Positions 49,001 to 61,000 of a stretch of 64,000 nt of DNA are shown in pieces. The DNA is taken from NCBI GenBank assembly GCA_030141605.1, contig JAQGDQ010000001.1, forward strand, positions 2,824,501 through 2,888,500, in the 5' to 3' direction. The notes beneath the pieces are model-generated. The model saw only the letters and a program-made list of their open reading frames with translations, had not been told where the DNA came from and did not search any database. The translations under genes and the position numbers were made by a program. The first letter of the stretch is position 1, and the number at the start of each line of letters is the position of its first letter. Origin of the DNA: Tubiluchus corallicola (lineage: Eukaryota; Priapulida; Priapulimorpha; Priapulimorphida; Tubiluchidae).

Positions 49001-52000
49001 AAATGGGCGTGGCAAGAAGCATACTTGAGAAGGGCACAATGATGCTTTTAACCTCTTGTAAAGTTAGTAATGCATCTTTTTCACCTGCCTTATGGTTTTG
49101 TTTTGCCCTCTATTCCTTGTTTTCTCGGTACAATTGGTAATCACTTTGATCAATCATGCTATTGTTCTATATCAGTGCAATGATGAAGCCAGAGGTAGTA
49201 ATAGCAGATAAAACCTACTTGCTGGCAGCTTTACTGGCTTTTACCCATCTACTGCTGACTTGGTTCAGTATTGGCTTTCGCTTGGCTTTGTGTGAAGTTG
49301 TGTCAACTCAGCTATTTTCTTTGCCTTAAGATGAATACATACATTGTTTAATAAGTACCATTTTGCTAAGTAAGCAATGTCTACCTATAAGCACTAAAAC
49401 TCATAAAATATTTCATGTTCACTTAGTCTAGCATTCTTAATTTGTGCAAGATGCTCTGAAAATGAGTCCCCAAGCCTTTATATTTTTCCAATGGAAGCAT
49501 ATCACTTAGCATTTTATTGGATTAGCATTGTTAAAAGAGAAATTACTGTAGCTTTATCTTTTAAAGACTAAAATGGTTGATGAAATACTTATTTTATAAA
49601 TTATTTTAAAGACATAAATCAGTGTGCATTTGCTGTAATTATTTGTGTATATGTACACTATACAGACATGTCTACGTCACCCAGAGTGCAATTCAGCTCG
49701 AAGGAATAGAGACGGTGTATTTCGTCAGATGCGCCAAGCTATGGACCTTGTACGTTACGTAGTCTCTGATGGATTCTATGCAAATGGCGATGGGACACTA
49801 GTGCCTACATCTTATGAGGGGAATGCGCCTTGTTTATATAATGCTTTGAGTCAGTTTGAGGTTAGGTTGTCATTTTCATTTCAGTAACGTCAGCTTAGTA
49901 AGTCAACATGTTACCATCACAAAAGCCACAGATTGTGAAATCAGCAGTTTCTGATGATCTTGTTTATTCATATTCATATTTGGCATAAAGTAAATTTTAT
50001 TTAGAATGCAAACGTGTACTTTGTTAAAATGACCTTTGTGGTGCTGATTATGACATTGTGGAGCAATCAAATTTAATAGAGTCTATCATTCATGCTATCA
50101 GCAAGCTCATTTATACGTTGCATTTGCAATAACTTTTCTTTGTTGACCAGGATTTGGTTGAATATAATCGCTCGACAGGTCTCTGTGGTAGATCTCAGGA
50201 CGAGTTACAGAGTGCCTTAGACGTGGCGCTTGAGTCAATGCAAGATTTCACTGATTCTGCTTATACGTCACACGAGCATCGTGAGCAGATACTTGTATTA
50301 TCAGAAACTCTCAGGTCTGACTTAAGCACTATGCTTCAAGCAGCCAATAAAGTCATTTCAGCTCGAGTAAGCTCTGAGTATTCTTTTTTTATGATTTTAA
50401 TTCTGTATGGCATTGTGTAAGTTTTTTTTTTTCATGCGAAATTTAGTTTACATAAAGTTTTATTCTCTTTGAGATTTAAGGTTTTTAAAATAGAATTTTG
50501 ATGAATTAATTCAAGCTCCTACCAAACTAAATACACTTAGAGGCTGTTTCTGTGACACACTTGCTGAACTTCTAATATTTTATCAAAAAAACTTGCAGAA
50601 CTTATAATTTACATGATTTCTGCTTGTGCATATTTATAAAACTGTAACAGCTGCTTTTTATTGTATGTGCTTAACTGAATACAGTTTTTAAAACTTTTTT
50701 CTTTGCATTGCAGCATAATATACAGACTGCCAACTGTTTATCATATGAGTTTGTTTTGCATATTCTTGTTAAAATTTTACTTTCAGTCAAATGTATGCTT
50801 AAAAGTATTTTAAATTACCCAGCCTGATGCCAGTTAAAATTTTGTTTACAGGAGCCGAACAGGCTGACAAATGACTTAGACACAGCTGCTATTAAAGTTT
50901 TACGAACAGCGAAAGAACTTAGAAAACAGGTATGGGTTAAGTAATTAGTTATAGAATAGGTTGTCAAACCATATTTATTGAATGCATGCATGGAATTATG
51001 TTATTAAATCTTGTTCTAGCCACAACGTTAATAGCAAAGCAATGTTTGAATTGCTTGCAGTTCTTTAAGTGGTTAATAACTTGATGTTTGTAACCAATAA
51101 CTAAAAATGTAGGCAACTCTTCTGGGTTCCACTGAAACCCTAATGGTATTGTATTTTCAAGTTTTGGACTGGCTTGACAGTCAAAAGGTTAACTTGATGA
51201 AATTTGTTACTGTTAGGGGATTCACTTGCCCTCGATGCCTTTCAGTATCTAATATGCCCTTTAGGTAAGTGGGAAGAGACTTAAATTATTTACAGACATT
51301 GCAGTTATTGTCGTATATTTGACATGAAGACATTTTTTGTTGTTTTTAACACTTCTGTGCACAGTTCTGAGGTGTTTAAACAATCTGGCTTTTGAGTATT
51401 AGACCTGTATTGATCACAACTTATCGTTGTTATTTATTTTCATCCATTTGTTGTTGCAGCTGCAAGAAACTGCATTTGAGCAAGGAGATGAGATATTTAA
51501 GCGAAATGCTGATGCTGAAATACTTAATGGATTAAAGAATTCTGGAATGTCTGGAGATCTAGATAAAATCGACGAGCTTACCGTTCAAATATGCGAGCAC
51601 TCTGAACAGTTACAGGAAGTAAACAAAATTTTGTTTCATAAAGGATTTTCTGTTTTTAACTAGGCTTTGAAAGCTAAAATGTGTATAAAATTTTTCTCTT
51701 TTGCAGCCGCATAAAAAGAATGATTCTATAGTTTTTCTCATGTTTGAGCAAATAGGAACCAATGTGAACTGCGATATAAATAAGTTAGCTTGACATACAG
51801 TTAATAAACAAAAACTGTATTCATTGTTTAACTAGTAAAAATGATGTGGTCTATAAATCTATCGGTATGTGGTCAACTTGATCTGTCATTTTTTAACAGT
51901 ATAATGGTAAACCACACATAAAACTTTTTTAACTTTTTATTATTTAAAAATGCAACATTTCATCTACTAGCAGTAGAATTGATCAGGTTCTGCAGTTTTT

Positions 52001-55000
52001 CAAATTTAATGGATATAAAAAAGAGAAAACGAAGCTACTGTCTTCAGTAATCATTTTTTAACAAAAAAGAACACTTTAATTCCAACAAAAGTTAACTCTG
52101 CCAAAATTTTGCCCACTAGAGCTCATACAATGGCAAGGAATTACAGGAATTACTGTATTAAGTAACACATCATTTGAATTAAAATGCGGGATAAGCTTAG
52201 TCTGTCAGTGGCATTTTGAATGCCATCAGCAATAAGCAAAATACTACATTTTTACAGCAGAAACTGTTTACTTAGGTAGCCAAATGTATTCCTGAAATTA
52301 GTGTAAAAGTATAGCAGAACGAGCCGGGAAAACAACAAAGCAAATTAACAATGCAACATTAACAAAATGTGTGCATTGTATGGAAATAACTCAACAGTTA
52401 CTCCACAATGGAAATGCTGAAAAGTTACCTTAAATTATTTACAAGATGTGATTATATTACTTATATTTTCTTTTATTGCAGACTTGTAAACTGCTGAGGC
52501 ACATTGCTACAGCTGATCCACTTGCTGTGGCAGCTGAACATGCTGAAAACAATTTCAAAATTCTTGGACCACTGGTAATTACAATTCATTTTATATATTA
52601 AACAACTCTAGTTAGTAAATACTCATTATTGTAAATACTTAAATATTATGCAAGCTGAGCCAGTTTCATATTTTACAGTTACAGCTATCTCGGAATTAAT
52701 GAAAGATCAATCATTTTTTTGTAATTAATTAACATCATAGTAATTATTCTCAGGATTTTTCTACATAAGAGTATTAACATACCCACCAGTTAGGCTTGCA
52801 AACTAATATTTTAGCTGTTCGTGATGGTTGCTACATTGTTTTTTACGGCTAACTGCTTTAGCGTCAACCCAAATCTGCGGCCTGCTTTTAAAAATGGCTC
52901 TTATTTTGGACATTTACTGATGAGTGAGAATTTTATCTCTGATGTGCCTTTGTGAATTTATTTTTTGAACTTAGTGAGATTAGAAACACTTAATCTGAAA
53001 GCAGTGTACACAAAAGACTTTATTTCATGCATTTGCTCATCGAATCATTCATTGATCATTTGTATATACACAAGTCATACTTTCATTTCTTCTTTAAATT
53101 TAATATTTTAAGATTATTTCTGCATCACAAACGCTGGTCACTCATCCTACGAGTAAGATTGCCAAAGAAAACATGGATGTGCTATGTGATGCTTGGGAAC
53201 GTCAAATCAACGATGTATCTATCATGATTAAAGAGATTGTGGATGTTTGCCGTGGCCGAGTGGCAGCCGACAAACAGCTGTACATGTCCCTGCCGCGTCC
53301 TGGGGTATATCTGTTTACATTAAATTATAGCAAAATTGTTTAAATCATTTCATAAATTTGGTAATTCTTCAAAAGATTTAATTAAGTCTAAATCAAATCG
53401 CAAAGACTTTTACTTTGCTTTGTGGGACTTTAGTGTTACTTGCAAATATCAGTCATGCATGCATTTCATCATCTTGACTGTTTGGTTATAATGTTCTGCT
53501 TATGAAGGTTACCTCGAGAGTTTTCTCACACCATTTACCTGACTGTTCTGGTACGACTTCATGTTGAAAATGCATTCACAAGTCACTAAATGAAACAAAT
53601 TAACTATTTACAATTGTTATTTGTTGTGCTTAAATGTTTCTTTCTGGCAGCTGTTTGAATATTTTATGACATGCTTTGGAGGAATTTCTGTAAAAGGCAG
53701 TTCTCTTATGGAGAAACTAATGGCCCTCTGTTTGCTCATGTTGCTTAGCAACCATAGGTTGTTTAATTAACAGTCTAATAAGAAAAATTCCTTACATACT
53801 TCTCTCTTTCTAATAATGCAGAAGCATGGCACAACAGCTAAATCACTTCGACCGGCAAGACTTGATGCTGAGGTAATATTTCACGTTCATTTTGTGCTAA
53901 TACTAACTTGCTATATAATAATATAATTACTTTGTTGTAGGTTTTCACACTTTTTAACACTTATTGTGCATTTAACTAATTTGTTCTAATTTTTATTAGA
54001 AACTTAATAAGATATTTTTAAACTATTGGTATTAATAACGCACAATGTTTTCCTAGAATTATTGGTATATATTACTATTCGTATTGAATAGGAGCAAGCA
54101 AAAATTGCAAAACTTGGTTTGGAGATGAAGTTGATTACATCTGAAATGGATGCAGAAACCGAGAAATGGGAAGAAGCTGAGAACGACGTTGTAAAACGAG
54201 CAAAAAACATGTCTAGCATGGCATTTAGCATGTACCTATTTACAAGAGGTGAGATGGAATATTTAAGAATGAGCAAAATTAATGTGCGAATTTCTCTGTT
54301 GTATTTAACTTGTTTGCGTAATATTTTTACTAAAGTAGGTAAATCATGTATCATTAGTCCTTAAGCGTAAATATTTAACACGAGTTGTTCTTTGTACTTG
54401 TATAAAAAAGAATTAAATTGTCAGTCCAAAATTACTCATTTTCAGTGAGTTTTGATATACTAGCCCCAAAATTTAACTTGCAATATAAGCTTAAGATCAT
54501 AACACATTACACATGATCTAATTAAATCTGTACTGTATAGGCGAGGGACCGCTGCGAACAACACAAGATTTGTTTACACAGGCTTCATACTTTGCTGAGG
54601 AAGCTAATAAGCTTCACAAAAGCGTTAATGGCTTCATCTATCAGGTAAGTGTTGCAAACAAAAGAAAATTGTGTGATGTAATGTTAAAGCTCGTGGCACA
54701 TATGCATTTGGCTTTATCCAAATTAATATTTCTCATTAAACAAGTCAGGCAATTTGACATTCTTTGCTCCATTAATTAATAGAAATGCTAGTAATTTACA
54801 ATTTGGCCAATTAAAACTTTTTTGAAATAATAATTAGGTAGGAAGGGAGCAAACAGTGTAGTGAATTTTGTCAAATTGGCAAGTGTGTTTGTGGCAAAAG
54901 TGGTTAACCAGCTAACGGCTAATGAGAAGAATTTTAGTTTTCTTAAATGCAGATTACCGGTTTTTTTATGCTGTTCCAAAGAACTAAATATAAAAGGCGA

Positions 55001-58000
55001 TTCACATTTTAGACTATGGTTTTCTTCAGTGATTTTGAACTTTGCATACTTACATTGATCCTCCACATCTACTTCTATCAATGACAGATTTCATTCTCAA
55101 TCACCCAAAATTTTTCGCATTCCTATAATCTAGATATTCCGGTTTCCAAGCTTTCAACTGCATTTGTGCTAACACATCAAGCATCACTATGTTGTGGTCA
55201 CTGGCACCTAACAATTCTTTTGCTTCTCAACTAATGCTTCATTGGATGACAGAACTAAATCTAATTCATTGTCCCCACGAGAAGGCTTGTCAGCAAATTG
55301 GATTAAACAACAGTCTTACACTATTTCAACAAATGCTCGATCGGCATTCAACTGATCTATGATTAACATTTCCGCAAATAATCTTTTCACTACTACTGTC
55401 ACAAACTTCTCTTAATAATGAATGTAAAGCAGCTTCCTGTTCGTGATATGATTCATTACGAAGATAGCAAGTACCAAACAAAATATTTCCACAGTTTACT
55501 CTCACGTTTAGCCTAACAGACTCTGTATTAGCACTTGCAGTTAATTTCTCATCTAATGTAGCATGCAACCTTTTCTTGAAATATTTGATGCATTCACCAC
55601 CTCACATTCCACTCCTATCTTTCCTGAATTAGGAATCATCTAACATTAAGATAACATCTTTAATTGAATTGTGTGCCCAAGATTCTCTAGTTATTATAAC
55701 ATCTGGATTATGGCATTTCACGTAATTCTCCATCTCATTCATCTTAGTTATGACTCTGCAAGCGTTAGTAGAAAAACATCTTAATGCGGATAAGTATTGA
55801 GCAGTTCTGTTCAGTTTCTTACTCCAACTGTGTTTTCTCCTTCACTCCGCTTCCTGCAAAACTAGATGACCTTTTTGATTTTAATTTTAATTGTAATTTT
55901 TAGATTGCTTTCACCCTTGCTTCTATTTTCAGTTCTTCCCTTAGTGCTTTATCCTCCTTGTGAAAGATATTTGTGAAGTCGAAATTGAACACTGGTAGAA
56001 ACAACTAAACACAAGATTAAATATTTGCACAAGAACTGAAACACTTTTTTATTGCACTAAATACACATGAGTAAAATGCACAAGTAAAATGATTATCACA
56101 ACTGCTGCACAGCACTGAGTGTGTGACAGAGAGACAGTGTGTAACATGACTGCACTGCCTGAGACAGAGAGTAGACAGTGGCTAGAAGTGGAATCTAGCC
56201 AGTTTATATATGTAAAGAACTATGCAAAAACATGGCTTCACATATCCCATTTACAGAAAAATAGGGGAGATACAGTGAGTTTGAATATTCATTGGAACAT
56301 ACAATTGCATTAAGGGGTGAATTCAACTAGTAAATGTTTAAAGTAACGAATCAATAGATGGCAGCACCTAAATATACAGTTACAACTTTCACATCCTCCC
56401 ACCTTGAAACGAAAAATAATTAGAGTTTCAATACATGTCAATACAATACAAAATGTCAAATAAATGAAACAATGCAAAATTAGGAGGTATGTCATTAAAG
56501 ATCAGGTGCATTCTAAGGGGCAGAGGAGGCAAAGGGGACGGCGAGTAAGGCGTCCGTGACTCCTGATGTAGGCGGCTCGTGGATTTCCGTCTCGACCGGG
56601 AATCAGTGATTCGATCCTCCCTAGTGGCCAACGCCATCGAGGTAGGGGCTTGGAATGGACGAGAACGATGTCTCCTTCTTTCGGAGTAGCTGGAGATCTT
56701 GTCTTGGTTCTCCATTGTCGTAAGGATAGAAGGTACTCGTTCCTCCATCTGGACCAAAGATGTGTGCTGATGGTGAGACGATGTTTCCATCTCCTCGGTA
56801 GCTCTTCAGGAGGTGGTGAATCGTGGATGCTTATGTCCAAAAGTGCTGGTGGAGTAGCTCTAAAGATGAAGTGTCCTGGAGTCAAAGGTTCATCTCCAGA
56901 CAAAACGAGAGGGCGCCGATTGATGCGTTCCTCTAACTCTGTGACCACTGTGGTGAGTTCAGTCAGAGATAAAGATGTGCTGCCAAGTGTCTTGCGACAA
57001 GAACGTTTGATAGTTCCGATGAGTCTTTCCCAGTAACCTCCCCACCAGGGTGCAGCTTCAGGGATGAAGGTCCAGGTTAGACTCCTCTGCATGCGTTTCA
57101 CCAAGCTGACGAATGATCGAGCATTGTCGCTGTAGAATTGTGCGGGTCCACGGCGTGCTAAGAACCGACGAATAGCTAGTCCAGTGTCCTTCTCATTGAG
57201 TGAGGTGACAACTTCCATGTGTACGGCTCTAGTGACGGCACATGTGAACAGAAGAACCCATGATTTGGTCTGGTCGCCAAGATACAATGGGCTGAAGTGA
57301 TCAAGTCCAGTATGCGCAAATGGTCGCGCTTCTGTGACTCTGAATGGTGGAAGACTGCCTTCAGTAGAAGTGTATGGTCGTCCTTTAAGCTTCTTGCAGG
57401 AAACGCACTTCTGAAGAATCTTCTTGACAGTCCTGTGAGGCTTTGGGAGCCAGTAGCATTGACTCTCTCGTGTGGCGTAAGTGGTCCGCCGACGCGAGTT
57501 GACTTGATGAGTCGTGAATTATGAACGAATCTGAGCACATAAGAGGTTATGTTTATAGCTCGTTGTAAGGAAGACTATCGGTCCACAGGAAAAAGTGGTG
57601 TCTTCTCTGTAAGAGGAGTTGCTACAGTGAACAAAGTGGAGGACTTCTGTTCGCAGACAGAGTAGTCCGACTCCTCCCTGAGTGTGAGAAAAGGTGGACC
57701 ATGTCTCCAAAGGTCCAGGTGTTGCAAGTAGAGTAGCTTGCAACCTCGAGTTGGCAGATCTGCGGGATTCTGCGAACTAGGTACGTGAGACCACTCGCAT
57801 GCTTGCGAGAGTGTGTGGATCTCACGAACTCGATTCCTCACGAACACGTCTTTTGGCATACTGCGTATCCATCCGAGTGTTACCATTGAGTCCGAGTAGA
57901 AATGTCTGAGACATGATGATAGGACTGGTACATGCTGCTGGATGTAAGTCCCTAGACGAGCCCCAAGAAGAGCAGCCATCAGCTCTAAACGTGGAAGAGT

Positions 58001-61000
58001 CAGAGTCTGTGGTTTAAGTGGGGCTAGTTTGCTCTTCGAAATGAGTAAGTCGACATTTGTGTATGTCTTGACGTACGCAACAGCTGCATAAGCTGCCTTA
58101 CTAGAATCACAAAAGATGTGAAGTTCCGAGTGTGAAGTCATTGGTACGTATCGAGGAAAGTGTATCCAAGATTCGTGTTGCTGTGTTTCCTCAATGAAAC
58201 GACCCCATTGTACTGCAGTACTGGAAGGTAGTTCATCTTCCCAGTCGAGTGACTCTCTCCAGAGTGACTGAAAGAGAATCCTGAGACGTATGGTGAAGGG
58301 GGAAATAAATCCCAGAGGATCGAAAATCTTGGAGATTTCGGCTAGCATTTGACGCTTAGTGATGGGAGGTTCTGATGAAAGCTTCAGGCTGGCGGCTATG
58401 GTATCAGACTGATGGCACCAGCTGAGACCAAGAACTTTGGTAAAGTCATCAGTGCAAGAGGAAGAAGTCTGCCAAGCACGAAGGTTCATGCCAGCACTGG
58501 CGAAGGCTTGAATAGCTTCGGATTTGAATGAATCGATGTCGGTTTCGTAGTCGCAACCGGATTGTCGACATACATATTGTGCTTAAGAGAGGTGACTGTT
58601 GAAGTCGCCGGCAGGCTGTCTAGATGCATCGCAATGATGGCATGAAGAATGGCGGGGCTTGCAGAAAGCCCAAAGGGAAGTCTGGCAAATCTGCTGACGT
58701 GCTGTTTGCCGTCCAAGTCCCAAATGAATTTGAGAAACTCTCGATCTGGAGGCGAGATTCCAATCATCAGGAAGGCTTTCTCGATATCAGCAAGTAGACC
58801 AATTTGGTGACTGCGGAAACGTACCAGAATGGCTAAAAGGTCGCTGAGCATGTTGGGACCGGTTACCAGACAATCGTTGATGCTGAGGCCATTGGTAGGC
58901 TTTGCTGAGCCGTTGAAAACAACTCGCAACTTTGATCCTTGGATAAGACTATAATGGGGTAGGAAATTGCCACCATCTGTGGTAGGTGCGTCTTCAATGA
59001 TTCCAAGGGTTTGCCGAGTCTCTGTATCGTTGTTGCCGTTCTGGAGGCAACCTGTAGAAAGATCGACTATGTGCCAAGGCTTGTTGCTTAGTGAACTGTG
59101 GACGTTCGAACCCAGCCCATGGCAAAGTAGCCTCGTATCGACCATCAATGTGTTTGATGGATAAAGGAATCAAGGTCCAACCAAAGATGGTAGGAATCAG
59201 CATAAGATTGGAGTAAAGATGTGAGGAAGGGCATCATTACCAACCAATACATCAATAGGCAAAGGGAACAACCCAACAATTCATAAAATACCATTGATGT
59301 AAGTCTCTTCCGATCCACTATCTGCACTGTTTGAAGAAACACGATGCAGCAGTGTATGATGCAAGGAACCACATTCTGACACACATTCTTGGATGTGCAG
59401 TGTTGTAGTTTGAAACACAAGTGTCTGTCCCTGATGAGCTTCTGTCGAGCAGTCGCCACACAATAAACATGACTGACTGTTATTGGTGCCCCTTGTCAGA
59501 AATGTAGAATGTTTACTAGAACACTGTTTCACAGTTGGTTGAGGAGGCTTCTTGACGAAGTACTCTGACACGCTCACGAGCTTGGATAAGTTCCGTGACT
59601 GTACCTTCTACGTCCCTCACGAGCTTGGATAAGTTCCGTGACTGTACCTTCTACGTCCGCATCCTTCTTTGCCCATTGGAGACGAAGATGTGAAGGAATA
59701 CGAGACCAGGACCGGTATTAGTAACCGACCATAAGAATCCGAAGTGACATGTAGGGCTTCGAGACCCCGTACGTTTGTCTCAATGGCACGATGTACTTCA
59801 CGTGTAATTCGCCATTTGTACTCATCAGCAGATTCGACTTCCTCGTCGAGTGATACCTGTTCAGCGTCAGCGTCTAACAACTGTGACAGCGTCAGCGTCT
59901 AACAACTGTGACAGCGTCAGCGTCTAACAACTGTGACAAGATGTTGTTGTCTGCTTCAAACAGGCGTTCTGCCCTTTCAGTAACAATTGATAAGAGAAGG
60001 CTTACCTCTTCTTTCCTTGGAAGCCTTAGTGAGTGAAGATCTCAGAGCTCGACGAACTCGTTTAGTCTTCTCCACTTGCTCCGTCATGCTGACAACGGAA
60101 GTAGAAGTCCTGTGTGGTTATCCTGTGCGCTGTCTGGGCTCGAATCCGGCTCGAAGGACCATATGTGAAAGATATTTGTGAAGTCGAAATTGAACACTGG
60201 TAGAAACAACTAAACACAAGATTAAATATTTGCACAAGAACTGAAACACTTTTATTGCACTAAATACACATGAGTAAAATGATGATCACAACTGCTGCCC
60301 AGCACTGAGTGTGTGACAGAGAGACAGTGTGTAACATGACTGCACTGCCTGAGACAGAGAGTAGACAGTGGCTAGAAGTGGAATCTAGCCAGTTTATATA
60401 TGTAAAGAACTATGCAAAAACATGGCTTCACATATCCCATTTACAGAAAAATAGGGGAGATACAGTGAGTTTGAATATTCATTGGAACATACAATTGCAT
60501 TAAGGGGTGAATTCAACTAGTAAATGTTTAAAGTAACGAATCAATAGATGGCAGCACCTAAATATACAGTTACAACTTTCACACTCCTCCCTCTCCCCTT
60601 TAGTCTTCTCTGGAGCAATGTAAACTTTGCCACACCCTGTCATTTCCTCAAGTTCTTTGCCACCCTCAAAACTTTTTTTGTGAATATTGCTTCCTTGTTA
60701 GGTAGAGTCACAACTGAGTTAATCTAAGAATTGATTATATTGAAGTATAACATCTTTATTGCAGCCATTATTGAACACAACAGCAACCACTGCAAGCCAC
60801 TAAGATATTTCTATATGTTTAGAAACATTCAAATATATATACCAGATTTGACATAGCAGCTGTAAAAGAAATAGCAATATTACAGTACGACTGAAAAACA
60901 AAACAACAAAATCTAAAAAACAAAACACAAGTCGTGGTCGTGATATGCCTGCTATTTGCCACAGTGGCAGTGCTAATACTACATCGATCTTAAACGCAAT

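Larger units (their letters stand above)
55959..60583 (-). mobile_element. BEL/Pao LTR retrotransposon, complete ends, internally defective
   Basis: 4625 bp, antisense to catulin, in intron 15. It has LTRs of 435 and 420 bp with 8-bp terminal inverted repeats (TGTGAAAG...CTTTCACA) and a perfect 5-bp target duplication CTCCT (55954-55958 and 60584-60588). On the - strand the order is 5' LTR, primer binding site, gag remnant, protease, RT, RNase H, integrase, polypurine tract, 3' LTR, which is the BEL/Pao order; no env is present. BEL elements are usually 6-7 kb, and here most of gag is missing. The LTRs differ by two substitutions and two length changes, so insertion was recent, but gag-pol carries several frameshifts. 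Confidence 0.95.

Noticed and set aside
56119-56313. 64-codon frame found twice, also at 60309-60503
   Set aside because: Identical because both lie in the BEL LTRs; there is no evidence that they are genes.
56650-57036. 128-codon plus-strand frame
   Set aside because: Antisense shadow of the BEL integrase domain.
60130-60161. tRNA-like sequence ending in CCA
   Set aside because: Only the 3' end of tRNA-Tyr is present and it abuts the LTR, so it is a primer binding site. An encoded tRNA gene would not carry CCA.
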